From positions 159,891,630-159,955,629 of the forward strand of contig CM068824.1 of the NCBI GenBank assembly GCA_028554795.2: a stretch of 64,000 nt of DNA, written 5' to 3'. This document shows positions 1 through 12,399 of the stretch, piece by piece; position 1 is the first letter of the stretch; each line of letters begins with the position of its first letter. The translations under genes and the position numbers were made by a program. This stretch comes from Sinohyriopsis cumingii. Taxonomy: Eukaryota > Mollusca > Bivalvia > Unionida > Unionidae. The notes beneath the pieces are model-generated. The model saw only the letters and a list, made by a program, of their open reading frames with translations, had not been told where the DNA came from and did no database searches.

Positions 1-364
1 TCCTTGGCATCTCTTACATGGACCACATCACAAATGAAGATGTGCGTAACACCATCAGGCGCAAAGTAGGCCAATATGAGGACCTCCTCACCACCGTCAA
101 AAAGAGAAAGCTGAAATGGTATGGCCATGTCACTAGAGCCAACAGTCTATCCACAGCAGTCCTGCAGGGCAGCGTCCAGGGTGGCAGAAGGTGAGGTAGA
201 CAGAGAAAATGTGGACTAACAACATCACAGAATGGACCAGGAAAAGTTTTGCGGAGACACAGGCATTGGCACATGATCGAGACAAGTGGAGGGAACTGGT
301 CAGGTGTTCAGCAGCACAGGGCCTCGACGACCACACTAGGTCATGAGACTGATGATGATGATGA
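1..364 (+). mobile_element. LINE (non-LTR retrotransposon) 3' end
   Basis: The + strand from base 3 reads as the C-terminal tail of a LINE reverse transcriptase. It has the KRKLKWYGHVTRA block, the GGRR linker and then an MWTNNITEWT block that ends in DDHTRS. An internal stop lies at 192-194 (CGA-like codon to TGA). A one-base loss near 209 moves the second half into another frame, so this copy is dead. The element ends in a (TGA)n-type tail at about 349-364. The KxKWxGHV tail is common in RTE- and CR1-like LINEs of invertebrates; the exact clade cannot be fixed from this fragment. The copy continues beyond the left edge of the window. Confidence 0.75.
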
Positions 365-1369
365 CACACGTAACACATGATAGTTTCTACTTTGGAAATG
401 TGTTTTTAATTCATTCAAAAATGTTGTAATTAACAATCGTCTGAAATGATATGTAGGTATCTTTTCGTCTTACTCTAAGGAATACAATTTTTACCTGGGA
501 TGAGAAGACGAATATTATACGTATTGGTTGATATTAGTTTCACTGATCTGAGCATTTACAGAGACTGTACTATCAGAAGTTAATATGACAGTTAGATCTA
601 CAAACGAAACCTGCATAGTGGATCAGTAAATTTAATTTTTGGGTGAAAAGTATTCAGATGAAAAATAATTCACCTTGTAGTTCTTCTTCCGAATGCTTCC
701 AAATCATAAAGATGGCATTTAACAATCTTAACCAAACAGTAGGATTAGCATTCTACCATTTCAAGAAAAGTGTAGCGTATGTAGGGGACACAGGCCTACA
801 TACTGCTGTACCCATTATTTGAATGGAATTTACGCTTTTAAACAGGAAATTATTATTGAGTGGAATGCTCCGTAGTACAGTTTGTATTACCTAATACGGT
901 TTATTTATATAACTTAAGTATGCTACACTTTCAGAAGTCAGTGGTTATTCATCCATCAGTCATTTATACCTGGAAATGTCATCAACCGTTAAAAATGTCA
1001 TTATTTGAAATCTTTTCAAAGACACCCATTAACAAGTGTTCCAGATTCACTTCTAAGTTCTAACCAGCCATATATGCTGGGACGGAGCTAAGAGGTGTCA
1101 ACAAACAGATATGAATAGCAGAGGTACGAAATGATGCTTACAAATAGATGAATACGCTAAAATTTATATAGTACAAAATCAATATATTTTACAAATTGAC
1201 TCGTATCTTTCTTTCTATCAAGCGAGGTGTTATGTACTACAGAGTAAATTGTAGTTCGGCACTGGTGATTATCTACAGATAGTCTATACCTTATACATTC
1301 GAGAAAAAAAAAAGAAGTACAAAACATACGATAGATACGTAATTAAAACATTGTGGAAATTGTTTTTTT
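365..1369. other. No recognised feature
   Basis: AT-rich sequence with no convincing exon, repeat or RNA gene seen on either strand. It lies downstream of globin exon 2 and could be host intron or flank. Confidence 0.4.
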
Positions 1370-1705
1370 TACTACATTAAACAAGGAGACCTTCGTTGGT
1401 AGTGTATCAGACTCACCTCGTTAATTTGCTTCCAGTGTCGTACTAAGGGTAAATAGTTTACGGGACCAGTGGCGTAAATGTCGCCCACGGCGACGATGAT
1501 GGCCCGAATAGCCAAAGTAGTAGGCCCGAATGGGAAGGTTCTCATGAGGGGGCTAGGGTCCCTCCCACAAGCTTGGGTCTGGGAAGCGCTGTGAGCCCCC
1601 CCCCCCCCCCCCCGGAGGACTCGGGGCAGAGCCCTCTCCGAAACGATTTTTCTGCAATTTAATGTCATTTGGTGGCTTTTCATGGTATCTAATTCGGTCA
1701 TTCAC
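1370..1705 (-). repeat. GC-richer interspersed repeat with poly-C run
   Basis: This block is clearly richer in G and C than its surroundings and holds a run of 17 C at about 1598-1614. The minus strand is open for about 109 codons. Its translation, with SASQTQACGRDPSPL followed by TFPFGP, resembles conceptual translations of an interspersed repeat that I recall from mollusc genomes. The minus strand has GAG|GTGAGT at about 1416, a good-looking splice donor. Nothing else supports a coding exon. A host exon is the less likely alternative. Confidence 0.35.
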
Positions 1706-2855
1706 ACACGACAGTTAAGCACCACTGTATGCATGTCAGTCATTTCCACATTAAGCTCATTAATCGGAGTGAAGACACATATAACAAAATGCATATTAAT
1801 AAAACAATTTACAACGGAGGCATTTAATTAAAAGTTTGAAAATATATAATAAAACTTAATTTTTTCATCAAATCGGCGCTCTCCAATTTCGCTGGTTTAA
1901 AACCAAAATAAAATCTACCGCATATTGTTGTATAGTAGTTACAACAACAACAAAATATGAATCATTTTTGCCAAATTCAAGCAACCTTTCAAAGCGAATC
2001 CACGAGTCATGTTTCTGTTTATTAATAAAACGCCACGCAAATAAAGATAACTCAAGAAACATGATCCTTCAGCAACAATCGCCGTAACGTGTTGAACTCT
2101 GAAGTCGTCGATCACCACCGAATGCAATACATAGTTCGCAATACACACACGAATCAAAGCAAATCAAAAAACTGATAAAAAAGAAATTGGCGTTATTTGA
2201 AATTAACGTTATCTGCAGGTGTTTACCAAAAATATAATCCCACATACCCCTTCATTTAAATCTAACGAATGGTGTTTGTCTCACGGATTTGATGACAAAG
2301 GTATATTTTAACTGATTTGTGCCTAGACGATAGTATTGATCAATGTCAGCATCCATCTCGCTCACTGTGATGCAAAAGAGGATTATCGGGGTGTTGAGGG
2401 CGCAGATGTAGAAGTTTGTTCATGAGGCACACGCTGGCAGCATAAATGAGTGAGCAAATTCTTTTTATACGGGTGCGTTTTATAATTTACTGAAAGGTCG
2501 GGATTCAAGAGTAGCGAATATAGAAACACACAGTATTGGTCATTTTCGAAAACACTTATCAGCTATTTGGGCGCCTCAAGACCTCTGGCGCCTGCCCCCC
2601 CCCCCCTTTAGTACGCTATTGTTTGCTTCCCTTGATTGTGCTGTCGTCAGATTTGCATAGCTTATCGTCACAGAAGCCTCAATATTAGATAGTTATAGTA
2701 ATTTTAAAAAAATATATTCATATTTCAAAATAGTTTTGAAAATTCTGCCTACTAAGAATCTCTTTGCTTCGCTTATTTTTTCTTCTAATGCATATAGCTG
2801 GTTTTAAAGCATCCCGCCTCGATCATAAAAGTGTTCAGTTGAATGCGATACCCAC
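1706..2855. other. Sequence 3' of globin exon 2, no next exon found
   Basis: This should be the start of the intron after globin exon 2 on the minus strand. I looked for a phase-0 exon encoding the G and H helices and found none. A short C run lies at about 2596-2608. The minus strand at 1868-2157 is open in two frames, but the peptides do not look like globin. Confidence 0.4.
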
Positions 2856-3093
2856 CCGTAACATATTTGGCTTGACATGACGTTTAATGTGCGTCTGACC
2901 TATCGAGATAAGGACACTATTCAGGAAGTCCGAATCATGCAGACTCTCTACGGCCGCACCAAGCCCCTCCATGACAGTGACAGCGTGTTTCTGAAGCATT
3001 TCCTTGTCAATTTCCCACTCCAGTTTGTTTTCATTATTTATCTGAATGATTTTAGGGAACAGCGTTTTTAATTCTGGCTCCTTCTCAAAAAAT
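2856..3093 (-). CDS. Globin X-like, exon 2 (heme pocket exon)
   Basis: This 238-nt minus-strand exon encodes the C-to-F helices of a globin. Globins bind heme and a gaseous ligand. It opens after a pyrimidine-rich acceptor (TTCTTCTCCTTTCAG) and ends CGG|GTGGGT. The codon split at its 5' end is phase 2 and its 3' end is phase 0, the B12.2 and G7.0 intron positions conserved across animal globins. Counting from exon 1, residues include F63 (CD1) in the TLFPKI block, H87 (E7, distal) in QKHAVTV, V91 (E11) and H119 (F8, proximal) in GQTHIKRHVKP. The E7-F8 spacing of 32 residues is that of globin X and not of haemoglobin beta (29). The FFEKEPELKTLFP block is neuroglobin/globin X-like. It is fully open, with no sign of decay. 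The missing G-H exon(s) are probably left of the window. Confidence 0.9.
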
Positions 3094-3325
3094 CTGAAAG
3101 GAGAAGAATCAGTAAGATATATTACATTTCGGAAGCATTCTTCAACAGGTGAGTATTACTACTGAATGTAATGTTTTACACACATTAACTGTACCCATTC
3201 CACTGAAAAAAAAAATCAATTGGAGGGAAAAGAAATTGTTATCTAACTGACTGGTTTGGTTTAGTTTAATGGGTTTAACAGCCATTTATCAGTACATAAT
3301 GGACTATATACATGGCGGTCAGTGA

Positions 3326-3392
<67 letters not shown>
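3326..3392. repeat. (TA)n microsatellite
   Basis: About 33 TA units. The long Tyr-Ile frames seen here on both strands are artefacts of this repeat. Confidence 0.95.
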
Positions 3393-3398
<6 letters not shown>

Positions 3399-4332
3399 TC
3401 AGCAGACGTCCTTAGTAGTATTAAGCACGGAAAAGGGAAAACTCCAATATATATTGATCGCCTGGTTAAAGAGACCGCTTTGCAAATGAGACCATCATGA
3501 CTGGATATTAGGTTTCTAAGAACAACACATTTTAGCACCAGGTACAACATTTGGTAATTACCGTATCAAAACTACATTGATCTCATGAACTCAGTATGTA
3601 TTAGGCAAACACACGATTAAGATTCACGAATACTAGTAAATATTAGTGTAGTGTTGAACTAAGCTTTCTTAAACAATTCTCAGAGCCGATTGGCTTTACC
3701 CTGCAATAATAACTTTGAAAAAAGCACTGATACGTGTGTAGGCACTGATACGAGTGAATAACGTATATGTTTGTACTTGAATAAGCGTGTGTTTGATTGA
3801 AAATTTTCAAAAATGAAGCAATCGTAATTATTAAATTACTATGTAAGAAATTCTTGGACCTTAAAAAGAGGAGTATCAAACTGGGATAATAATCCTGAGC
3901 AAAGCTGGACAGTGTTACAGCCTTTAACTGACTAAGTATCGTCGTCGTCTTCGATAAAATGGCTTGGAAATCTCGTTCATTGGATGGCCCTATTAATACA
4001 TTGATGTATTGAACAACAATAAGAACATATATTACCATTACTAATACTACAACTTTTAGCACGACCGCTACTAATAAATAGTATGTTTCACACAATTCTT
4101 GAATAGTAGTAGTAAGCGCAGTTGTTGTTGTTGCTATTGTACTAACATTGTTGTCCTCGTCGGAATAACACCACTGCTGTTCGGGGATGAATGGCGTATT
4201 ATAGTGAATTTTTAAGACCGGTGTAAATAAATGAAGCCGAACTCATTTATATATTAAAGTGGATCTAAAACAGACTCATTACAAGTAATATGGAAACGAT
4301 GTCCGATCTAGTTTTGATATGATGCGTGTGAA
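3393..4332. other. No recognised feature
   Basis: AT-rich, inside the presumed globin intron 1. A 150-codon minus-strand frame at 3643-4095 shows no domain I recognise, is rich in AT-driven residues and has no flanking splice logic, so I do not call it a gene. Confidence 0.4.
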
Positions 4333-4550
4333 AGGGCCTCTGGTGGTCGAGTGGTCTGAGGCTCCTTTTTTTTTTTTACAAATTACTCACACGTCTCACC
4401 TCTGTCCACGTGGGTTCGAGTTTGGGCACAACCAACGTGTTTATGTACGAAAGATTGGGGGGATATTCCGGGGATCTTTCTGGGTTCTTCCTCCGCCAGA
4501 AATACTCGCCGCCATGTATTGCCTATCGTGTGTTGAAAACCGAACTAGTA
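4333..4550 (+). mobile_element. tRNA-derived SINE (mollusc type)
   Basis: The 5' part looks like a tRNA gene. There is an A-box-like TGGTCGAGTGG at about 4343, an inserted T run, and a B-box-like GGGTTCGAGTT at about 4412. After that comes a domain ending TCGCCGCCATGTATTGCC, which matches the 3' domain of the SINEs at 24657-24907 and 27604-27780. RNA polymerase III would transcribe such an element, and a LINE would mobilise it. The copy is diverged. The 93-codon frame across it is accidental. Confidence 0.7.
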
Positions 4551-4623
4551 TGCCATGCACGCTGAATATACATGCGATTTCTACAGTCAGTTATAAATGA
4601 ACAAAAGGGTTTATAATTAAGCA

Positions 4624-5497
4624 TTGTTATGTATACGTAATTTAATTATTAGTTTGTTAGTTTTAATTTTTTTATTTCATTACATGTTATTGTAATGTAT
4701 TTTTGTTTACTGGACTTGATTTTTTTAAGAATTAAGTTCAGTTCTGTTTGACCTGACTTTTTATTACATCGATAAACACGTAACAATAGAAACACTGCAT
4801 CTAGTTTCTGACCTTGATTCAGAACCAGTGACAGTTTTGGTAAACAATTTTTTGAATTTTTTTTTAATTCTTTCTCCGAGTAAGAATTATTAAGTTATGT
4901 CAAGGTTATACCTGGACGACGTGATAATTATCATGTAACAAACGTCTATTCCTTCTTGAAATATAACTTCTTGACCCCCATCTGTGAATCTGTTTTGCGT
5001 CTTTAACTTGTGTATAATTGTTATCACTATAGAGATTGTTCAGTCGGGCTCCAAAAATATGTTGTGACCAGTTTGAGTTGAAATTTTATTTTATTGAATA
5101 TCAAGTGATTCTTTAACCTGGAAATACGTAAGTGCTTCTACAAAATTCATGGATATAAACATTTATTGGAAGTTATACTGAATTCAAAACTGGAATAATA
5201 TTTTATGTGATTCAACAAGGAACTGTTGACACAAGAGCACTTCTCAGGTTACAACCGACGTCATCGTCTTCCATTTAGGATTTCATCGGGATTCGAACTC
5301 AGTTTCATTCAGGATTTTTTTACTAGGACATTTTTTTTTAATTCTTGGATTGTTTTTGGATTTTATTCGTAAAACCGTAAGCTCTCTTTTCTCATTTCTT
5401 TCTTAATATTCTAGGAAAATAAATTATTTGTTAAATTTTACAAAGCTTGTTGTCTTCACTCTTTTCTGCTACCTTTTGTAAGAGCCTAGACTCGTAA
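4624..5497 (+). mobile_element. Possible LTR of an LTR retrotransposon (fossil)
   Basis: The block begins TGTTATG, carries an AATAAA-type signal near 5418 followed by a T-rich stretch typical of R/U5, and ends CTCGTAAC just before a short open frame at 5509. This resembles an LTR plus leader of a Gypsy-type element. I found no second LTR in the window and no TG...CA pair that I trust. It looks broken and old. An unrelated AT-rich stretch is the alternative. Confidence 0.3.
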
Positions 5498-5508
5498 CGG
5501 TATATCTA

Positions 5509-5706
5509 ATGGTAGATTTGCACATAGAAGGTATAGAGCAAGAGTTCCAAAGAGTAGGCACAGATCAAGAGTCATACAAAGTAGGTGCAGACCAAAAGTT
5601 CCTCAGAGTAGGTGCAGAACAAGAGTTCAACAGAATAGGTACAGACCAAGAGTTACAGAGAGCTGGTGCAGAACAAGCGAAGGAACTCGCTAGATTTAGG
5701 TTTTAA
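5509..5706 (+). pseudogene. Short frame with in-frame 30-bp tandem repeat
   Basis: A 65-codon frame whose middle is five to six copies of a 30-bp unit. It encodes a 10-residue motif of the form DQEFxRVGA, with alternating acidic and basic residues that could form a coiled coil. It lies just after a possible LTR, where a Gag frame would start. It may be the beginning of a decayed retroelement Gag or just a minisatellite in an open frame. I recognise no domain. Confidence 0.35.
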
Positions 5707-7289
5707 TAATGTCCTTTGATTGATAGGTGGTAGATTAAGAGAATGTATAAGTTATAAACTTAAAAGTCAAATCCGAGTTAAAGCGTTGATAACTTTGTAA
5801 CAGTCACTCCAATACAGTATTTGAGTCTTTAAACATTTCTTACAGAGGGAGTTTTAAACTCGCCCGTTGATATAATTTTACCATTTTTAGAACGTTGTTC
5901 CGTCTTTCATTATTATCATTCCCAGACGACACAACCGTAATCAAGATAATCAAGTTGCGAGACGTGTTATAGACTGGTGTGAGAGAAATTTCAAGAAAAC
6001 CTAAACTTAGTGTTTATAGCCATATAAAAAAGTAAACCATTTAGCAAATTGGACGCAATGTTCGTCTTGCTTGCTTTTATAACGTGTCAAACACATACAT
6101 TTTCAAACGCTTTTACGTCCTTAACAGCTATTTTCTGTTTTGAAAAATCAGTCATGACTATCATGTAAGACTAGTATATGAATTATTGTATGGAATGTTG
6201 TTTTTATTTACTTCGACAGAGAGCTTCATTTAAGGCTATCAAAATGTACGTTACTGCAGTTAATAAAATGTCTCTATATAGGTCAGCTGATACTTCCGTA
6301 ACTAAAAGAGAGTTCTGTATCAGAACTGTTTGCAATCATTGCTTTTTACATCAGCTCTCCCTTAAATATTTCCCTCTCGTTTTACACTGACATTATGCAA
6401 ATCCCAGAAAATCTGTAATGTAAATATGATGTCAAATGTTATAAGTTTGTTCAACTTTTCTAAAAGACATCAATCGAATTCGGTTCTATTTATAACCTAA
6501 CGTGTAGAAGGTTTCGCTGCGAATCACCCACCTGCTGACATGTGGCTATAAATAACACTGCGCTCCAGATCTTGTCCCCCTTTTAATTAGCTTTATTTGA
6601 AAATGCATTTCTGTAAATACATACAGACGGCTTAATAAACGAGATTGCATCCGCGGTGTGGGTGGGCCTATACATGAATACGATATTAAAGAAACTATCT
6701 TGTTTTCAGTAAAGCCGTTATTAGCAAAATCTTAATAATCTGACAGGCTTCAAGATAAAGACAATACTACTTACATGTTTTGTTCTAAGTCTGTAGAAAG
6801 AGCGATTTTGATAAGAAGAAGGGACGTCAGGTCGAGACATATTCACAAGCTGGCTCAAACAATTTGTTACCTCACTAGGAACAAAAAAATTGTTTTGTAT
6901 TTATTACATACCTATTCATTACGATTGTTAAATATTTGTAACTTTGCAGTCTAAATGTAATTCAAAACTATTTAGGATTGAAAGAAGTTGGACTTGGCGC
7001 TTACAAGAATACAGGCACGAAGTAGCACAAAAATGCTGATTTAAGATTTATGTACCGATCAGGGTCAGAGCCTTATACCCCCATGACTTTGCTCTTGAGG
7101 CACACGCCTGAGAATAATTGCGACGAGAGCACGGTTCTGTAAAGTCCCTCGCAATGCTTGCCTATGAGCGCATCGCTTGAGAAAACTTTCCGCGTCAGAA
7201 GTTTCTGACTTCGGTTAACGCCGTCTTGAACATGGGTATTGTAATATTTTTGGTCTTCAATGACCACCTAGAATAGTTTGTTTATGTAT
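5707..7289. other. No recognised gene
   Basis: AT-rich intron-like sequence. The + strand at about 6549 has a TATAAATA followed by a GCTCCAG-like start region, but no gene follows. A 64-codon minus-strand frame at 7073-7267 may be the edge of the Polinton-like fossil next to it; I could not match it to a domain. Confidence 0.35.
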
Positions 7290-9350
7290 GTAGACTACTT
7301 TATGCTGCTGAAAGAATTTCTGAATAGACATGTACTCGCTGTTGCAGCCGTAACAATATTATTTTGCCAGCGCCTCCTGTGGCTCTTGTTACTGTCAATA
7401 TTCCTCATACAGCAATTCCAAATGGAGGCCAAATTTTTCAGGTTCATTAGCTGCGCCACAGTATCGATGACTGATTGTAAAAATGTCTTTGCGTTCTCCA
7501 CAATGTTGCTCACGAGTATGTCCAGGTGGAATTGAAACACTGGATCGAGTCAACAAACAGCAGCTGGCCCAGCCGGAACTGCGTGTAATTTTCCATGTTG
7601 CTGGGAAATACACGTATTGCTGCACTCGATGTCGCTGAATGGTCAAGTAGCCATCATACCCAGACTGATTATGAAGCACAAAAGGAATTTATTTTTGTTT
7701 TCCTATGTAAATTTGCAGCTGTAGGTTGCATGCACTGTGCGAGGCTCCTTTGTATGTCCCAGTGATGTGACAGTGATGTCAAACTTTTTAATCAGTACAA
7801 AAGAGACCATCACGAATACCGCAATGAATGGCCTTGGAAAACCCTCCAGTATCATCATCAATCATGATCATGTGAGAGGGCGAGGCAGTCTGTTGCCGGA
7901 TCCATTTTCGATAACCACAAGAGATTTAAGGAATACCTTCATCACGTCCTTTCCGCGGTACAACAATGTCGGTTCAGTTGTTTCTTCGCTTCTTACCACG
8001 ATCAAACAAAATCTACAATGGACTTGTTCAGTAACATTTGTTGAATTTGACGGAACTGGGACGGTGGTATTTGGAAGCGAAGCTTCAACGGGATGGTTGA
8101 GGCATTCAAAGTCCGCGTAAATCACATATGTGTATGTCATCTTCCGTTGCACTATAGTGAATTTTAGAATATTCTTGTCAGGTTCTAGCATAATCGTACG
8201 CTGCGGCTTTCATTGGATCCTCTGCAGTAAAAGTCAAAGTTGTCGAACAATTGTTTCGTGGTGAATACATGCAGGAGACAGCGACACGGAAGTATTTTGA
8301 CCTTGTGCTGCTGTATCGGTAAAGCAACCGTTATAGACGTTTCATTCACACGTAATGGTACCGCGCCTCTTTACCATCGATGCTGCTGAATAGTCGTGGA
8401 TAGGTGTTTCGCATAAAAGTGTTCCAAACAAAGTTTTTCAAATGTTTCGAGTATGGTCTCAGAAGACTCTAGAGGAAAGTTTATGCTACCAAACTCGAGT
8501 TCACTTAGGTACTGTCAGTATTTTCGAAACATCTGTTATCGTCGTTTTCGAGCGTTTATCACTGGCCTCCGTCGAACATACGCTGGTGTTGGAATATAAC
8601 TTGACCCTCAGAAGGCTTGTACAGAGATATACCTGAACACGAACTTTCACGCATCTGGAAAGAGTCCATACTGAACTAGTTAGGGTGTAATATTCAATCT
8701 TATTAAGGACTGATTCAAAACCATCGATTTATTATTGATGGCATAGACGTCTTTACAGATCAAGATCACAGAAGCACCAAAAAGAAATTAGCCGCGTAAG
8801 ACTTTGGTTCCTTCTAGGCCTTTCATGGACGAAACTGGAATTAAAAAACAGTCCGCAACGAGAGTAATATTCACCTTAAATCCTGACTCAAGTATTAAAT
8901 TAATTGTTGATATGCTTGTTGGATTGCCCAATAATCTTATAAATCATTATCTTGTGCATCTCTAAGTATGGTACTTGAGTTTGCCGATTCCTCAGATGCG
9001 ATAACAGCTGCGATAGGGTGGTGGTATTGTTATCAGCGGCCATGTGTGTAATTTTGGATTGCCTGACCTGTGAAGAAATTTTGATATGCAGTTGCGCTAT
9101 TTCTGCCGAAAGATGCTCCATGATCGGACGAGAATCACCCGCAATTCTGCAGCTTGGAATCAAATCGCTCTTCCTGATCAAATAACATTCTCTTCAATTT
9201 TGTAGTTAGTGAAATCACTGCACACTTACCGTTGCGTTAGTGAATTACACAGACTCGACCCTGACCATCCATTGTACGTTTGCATCCAAGAATTTCAAAC
9301 TTGTTGATGAACCTGTATTTGAACTAGACATTTCCTGTGGTTACCGTGCC
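7290..9350 (-). mobile_element. Polinton/Maverick-type element fossil, DNA polymerase B part
   Basis: Several minus-strand segments, in the right order, match the 3'-5' exonuclease half of a protein-primed family B DNA polymerase as found in Polintons and related elements. There is a YADFE segment near 8115 (Exo I), a GASHSACNL zinc-finger-like segment near 7710, a GYDGY segment near 7655 (Exo II) and an LVSNIVENA segment near 7500. Open stretches up to about 9340 (one with FINKFEILGCKRT) may be the region upstream of the exonuclease, and acidic stretches continue to about 9900. No terminal repeats, capsid gene or integrase were found. It is broken in several places, old, and clearly inert. 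It sits inside the presumed globin intron 1. Confidence 0.6.
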
Positions 9351-10287
9351 GTCCCTGAATATTAGCTGTATTTGTTCTATGTCTTTGCACGGAAATAACT
9401 CTTCACAGGAACGCCATAATTACTTCGTGTTAGGTATCATATCCTTGCATTCTTTGTTACTGTAAATAAATGTATTGTCGTTCTTACGTGTAAATACCGC
9501 TGAGGTCTCCATATATTATATGCCAAAAACATTTATGTAATTAATTTGTTCTTGACACTAATCATGGAGCTTTTTGCTATGTTCACCATCTTTGTCGTCT
9601 TCGTCTCTCCGCTGTCTTCACTGTCATCGTTAAATATTTCACTGTCTTCGCTGAGTATATTCCTGACATGGTTGTAACAGGTGAATCAGATAACTACAGC
9701 GATTGGAAGTGGGTTTTTGTTTTACAATATCATACAATGATTTTTCACTCATTTTGTTGAATTCTTCTCAGAGTTTCCGTCGTGCTTGATCCAACACAAT
9801 TCCTAACCTGGCAATTTTATCAATGTGTTCAGGATACCTTTTTGAACAGTTGTGGAGCATTTTAGGACTCTTTGACTGGCTACATGACCTTTTTTATGAT
9901 GATATAAATTAACTACTGCGCGGATAATATAATTCCTGCATTTGCTGTGCTTATGCGTTCTTTCATAATACTGTACGTGTCAATCAGTGGTATTTTCGAG
10001 ATTATCTAATATTCGCTGATTGTTCAATATAATATTCCCAAATAAAAGGAAACTGTCTCTGCTCATGATATCTTTAAGATCGTATTTCTTTGAAAGGCAT
10101 GCTGCTATCTCAAGGTGCCTCAAACTGATGTGATCCGATAACTACTAATAAGACTACCTCTCAAAGAAGTACGCATACCTGGCAGATAATCGACACCAGC
10201 AATTCATCATCAGATTTGACTTCATGTTCGTGTGCAAGCCCAACTGACCTAGAGATTTCATCAGTTATAAAGAAAACATAAGTTTAT
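9351..10287. other. Possible upstream remains of the polymerase fossil
   Basis: The minus strand has short open acidic stretches, for example near 9580-9670, and others near 9800-9880, that could be further remains of the element at 7290-9350. None matches a domain I can name. Confidence 0.25.
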
Positions 10288-10366
10288 GTCAGTGTGATTC
10301 GAACCTGAAATTCCTCGATCAAGAGTGGGACATGCTAACCAAGTAGGCCACGCAGACACTTAACAT
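10288..10366 (-). mobile_element. tRNA-like fragment, SINE head or tRNA pseudogene
   Basis: The minus strand has an A-box-like TGGCCTACTTGGTTAGCA and a perfect B box GGTTCGAATC at about 10292-10301. The acceptor stem pairs only partly (GTC/GAC ends, internal mismatches) and the anticodon arm does not fold cleanly, so this is not an intact tRNA gene. Confidence 0.5.
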
Positions 10367-12399
10367 ATGGAAGAAACGAATTCGTAGTCAATCATAAATC
10401 GTTGGCTAATGCACGTAATGCACCTCCACCCCTTGTGCTGATGTGAAATCGAATCCGATGTATAATCGGCATTGTGCCTGCGTTGGAGTCCAATACTTAT
10501 TTTATAATACAATGGTTCTTCATGTGCAATGACTCTCCCTGAAAATAAATCATACGCATAAATACAAATGTACTCACTATCACAGATCGGTATGACAATT
10601 CTTTATCTCGAAATTATTAACTTGCCACTTTCGCCACCGATCATTCGATTTGTTTTCGCCTCAGTCGTTTACGTTTTGCTGCTATGGAATATAATCCAAA
10701 ATATCTTCGATTCTTTTTAGAGAATTGAAGTCCAGTAGGAAAGAAATTTCTTGGATTTCTATTCGCTATAAGGACACAAAACATTAGTTTAACAATATTA
10801 CCAAAGCTGCAGGCGGACTCTCAACCAGTAGCCACATTAGGCTGAAAAGTGTGGTTCCTTTTAGAACCATCGCGTGGATTTTCTCACTGGAGGCGCTCAA
10901 AGGCAGTCACATAGTGCAATTTCATCCTATCCGTTTGGTCCACACAGGGATTTACTCGCGTGTGCCAGTTTGCAAAGTTATGGGAGGTGTGGTAGAAGGG
11001 GTTGACACTGATCGGTCAATGAAATCTAAAACTTCGTAAAGACGCTACTCACGTGGACGTCAATGAAAATGCTAAACCGCTTCAAATCTGAGCACCAGAC
11101 CGACCACGTGAAATTAACTGGACTATTAATAAATATCTGATCAGCATCTCATCATGAAATGTTAATTATAGTCTGACTATACATCCCCGTTTGTTTGTAC
11201 CTCCTTACCGATTTCAATAATGGAAAACTTTAATGTAACAAAAAGTGCAAGGAACTTAATCGATTCATTCATTGATTTATAATTTGTAACCTGACTGAGT
11301 AGAGTGGCCTTAACATAGTCATCATCTGCGCATTTCGAGCTTAACGGAAGTTTTCAATATAATAGACGGACATTCTCGAGATCCATTTCCACTTCCTGGA
11401 CAAGTCCACTTTAAGCAAAGGTGTGTGTGCACGACACATACATACGTCATCTGCTTCCGATATTTACAATATTGAATAGAATGACAACACCAACTTTGCC
11501 TTTCACGTGGATTTAACAAGCAGTTTAATTTGTATGTTCATGTGTGCAAAGGTCAAGGGATATACTTCCAAACTCTCAACGTTCTGGTAATTTACGGAAT
11601 TATCCGGCAGTTACCGAATAGGATGAACTACGTCATTATGTTGTCGGATGGATACAAACTAACCCATAGCGTACGCAGTATAACGCCGTGTTAGTATGGA
11701 AAGTCCGTTAAGCATGAAAGGTGAAGGGGATGCCAGTATTAGTGCCATTCTAGTCACAGTCAGGTTAGAAATTATAAATCAATGATTCAATTGACTTAGT
11801 TATTTGCACTTTTTATCACATTAAACGTTTTCGTTATTGAAATCAGTAGGAGGGTACAAACAAATGGTGATATATAATGAAACTATAGTACAGTAAATAC
11901 ATGATTTTTCGCGTTTTATGAACCGCCGCAGTTTCCATTTTAATTTCCACGAATTTCAGGATCCAACCAGCATCAATCCTTCCAAATCAACGATAGAGCT
12001 CCATTAATATATAAACCTGTTAGCATTTCATTGTCAGCAAAAGTGCGAGTTTCGATGTCTATTAAAATAACTAAATTCACAGTATTTCAGAATATACTAA
12101 TTATTTTTTTAATTAACAGTTTTACTTTTCTAAATCAACAATTATACAGCATATAATTAAGTTGCACCTTATCTGTTAGCAAGAAAAATGTTTTTAAGTT
12201 GACCGTGTTTATTGAATCGTCCAGATGAGATCCATTTTACGTGCGTTTAACGCAATAGCATACTTTTAGCTCTTGCAGAAAGATATAATTCCTAATAAGA
12301 TTACATAAAGGCAGCAGATGGCATGGTTCTTACATTCCATGTTGATAGACGTATTGATTAACAGCTAAGTTGTTACACGGATATATGTGAAGTAGACTC
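10367..12399. other. No recognised feature
   Basis: Mixed-composition intron-like sequence. A GC-richer patch at about 10830-11080 has no domain in any frame. No repeats of note. Confidence 0.35.

Noticed and set aside
1372-1701. Globin exon 3 or another host exon with donor GAG|GTGAGT
   Set aside because: The peptide has no globin G-H features and resembles translations of an interspersed repeat.
1868-2157. Minus-strand frames with an Ala-Trp pair as globin H helix
   Set aside because: Surrounding residues do not fit a G-H exon and there is no phase-0 acceptor.
3275-3550. Open frames on both strands across (TA)n
   Set aside because: The Tyr-Ile runs come from the dinucleotide repeat; the same happens at 43329-43511 and 50067-50312.
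3643-4095. 150-codon minus-strand frame
   Set aside because: No domain, hydrophobic AT-driven composition, no splice or promoter context.
10288-10366. Functional tRNA gene
   Set aside because: Good B box but mismatched acceptor stem and no clean anticodon arm.
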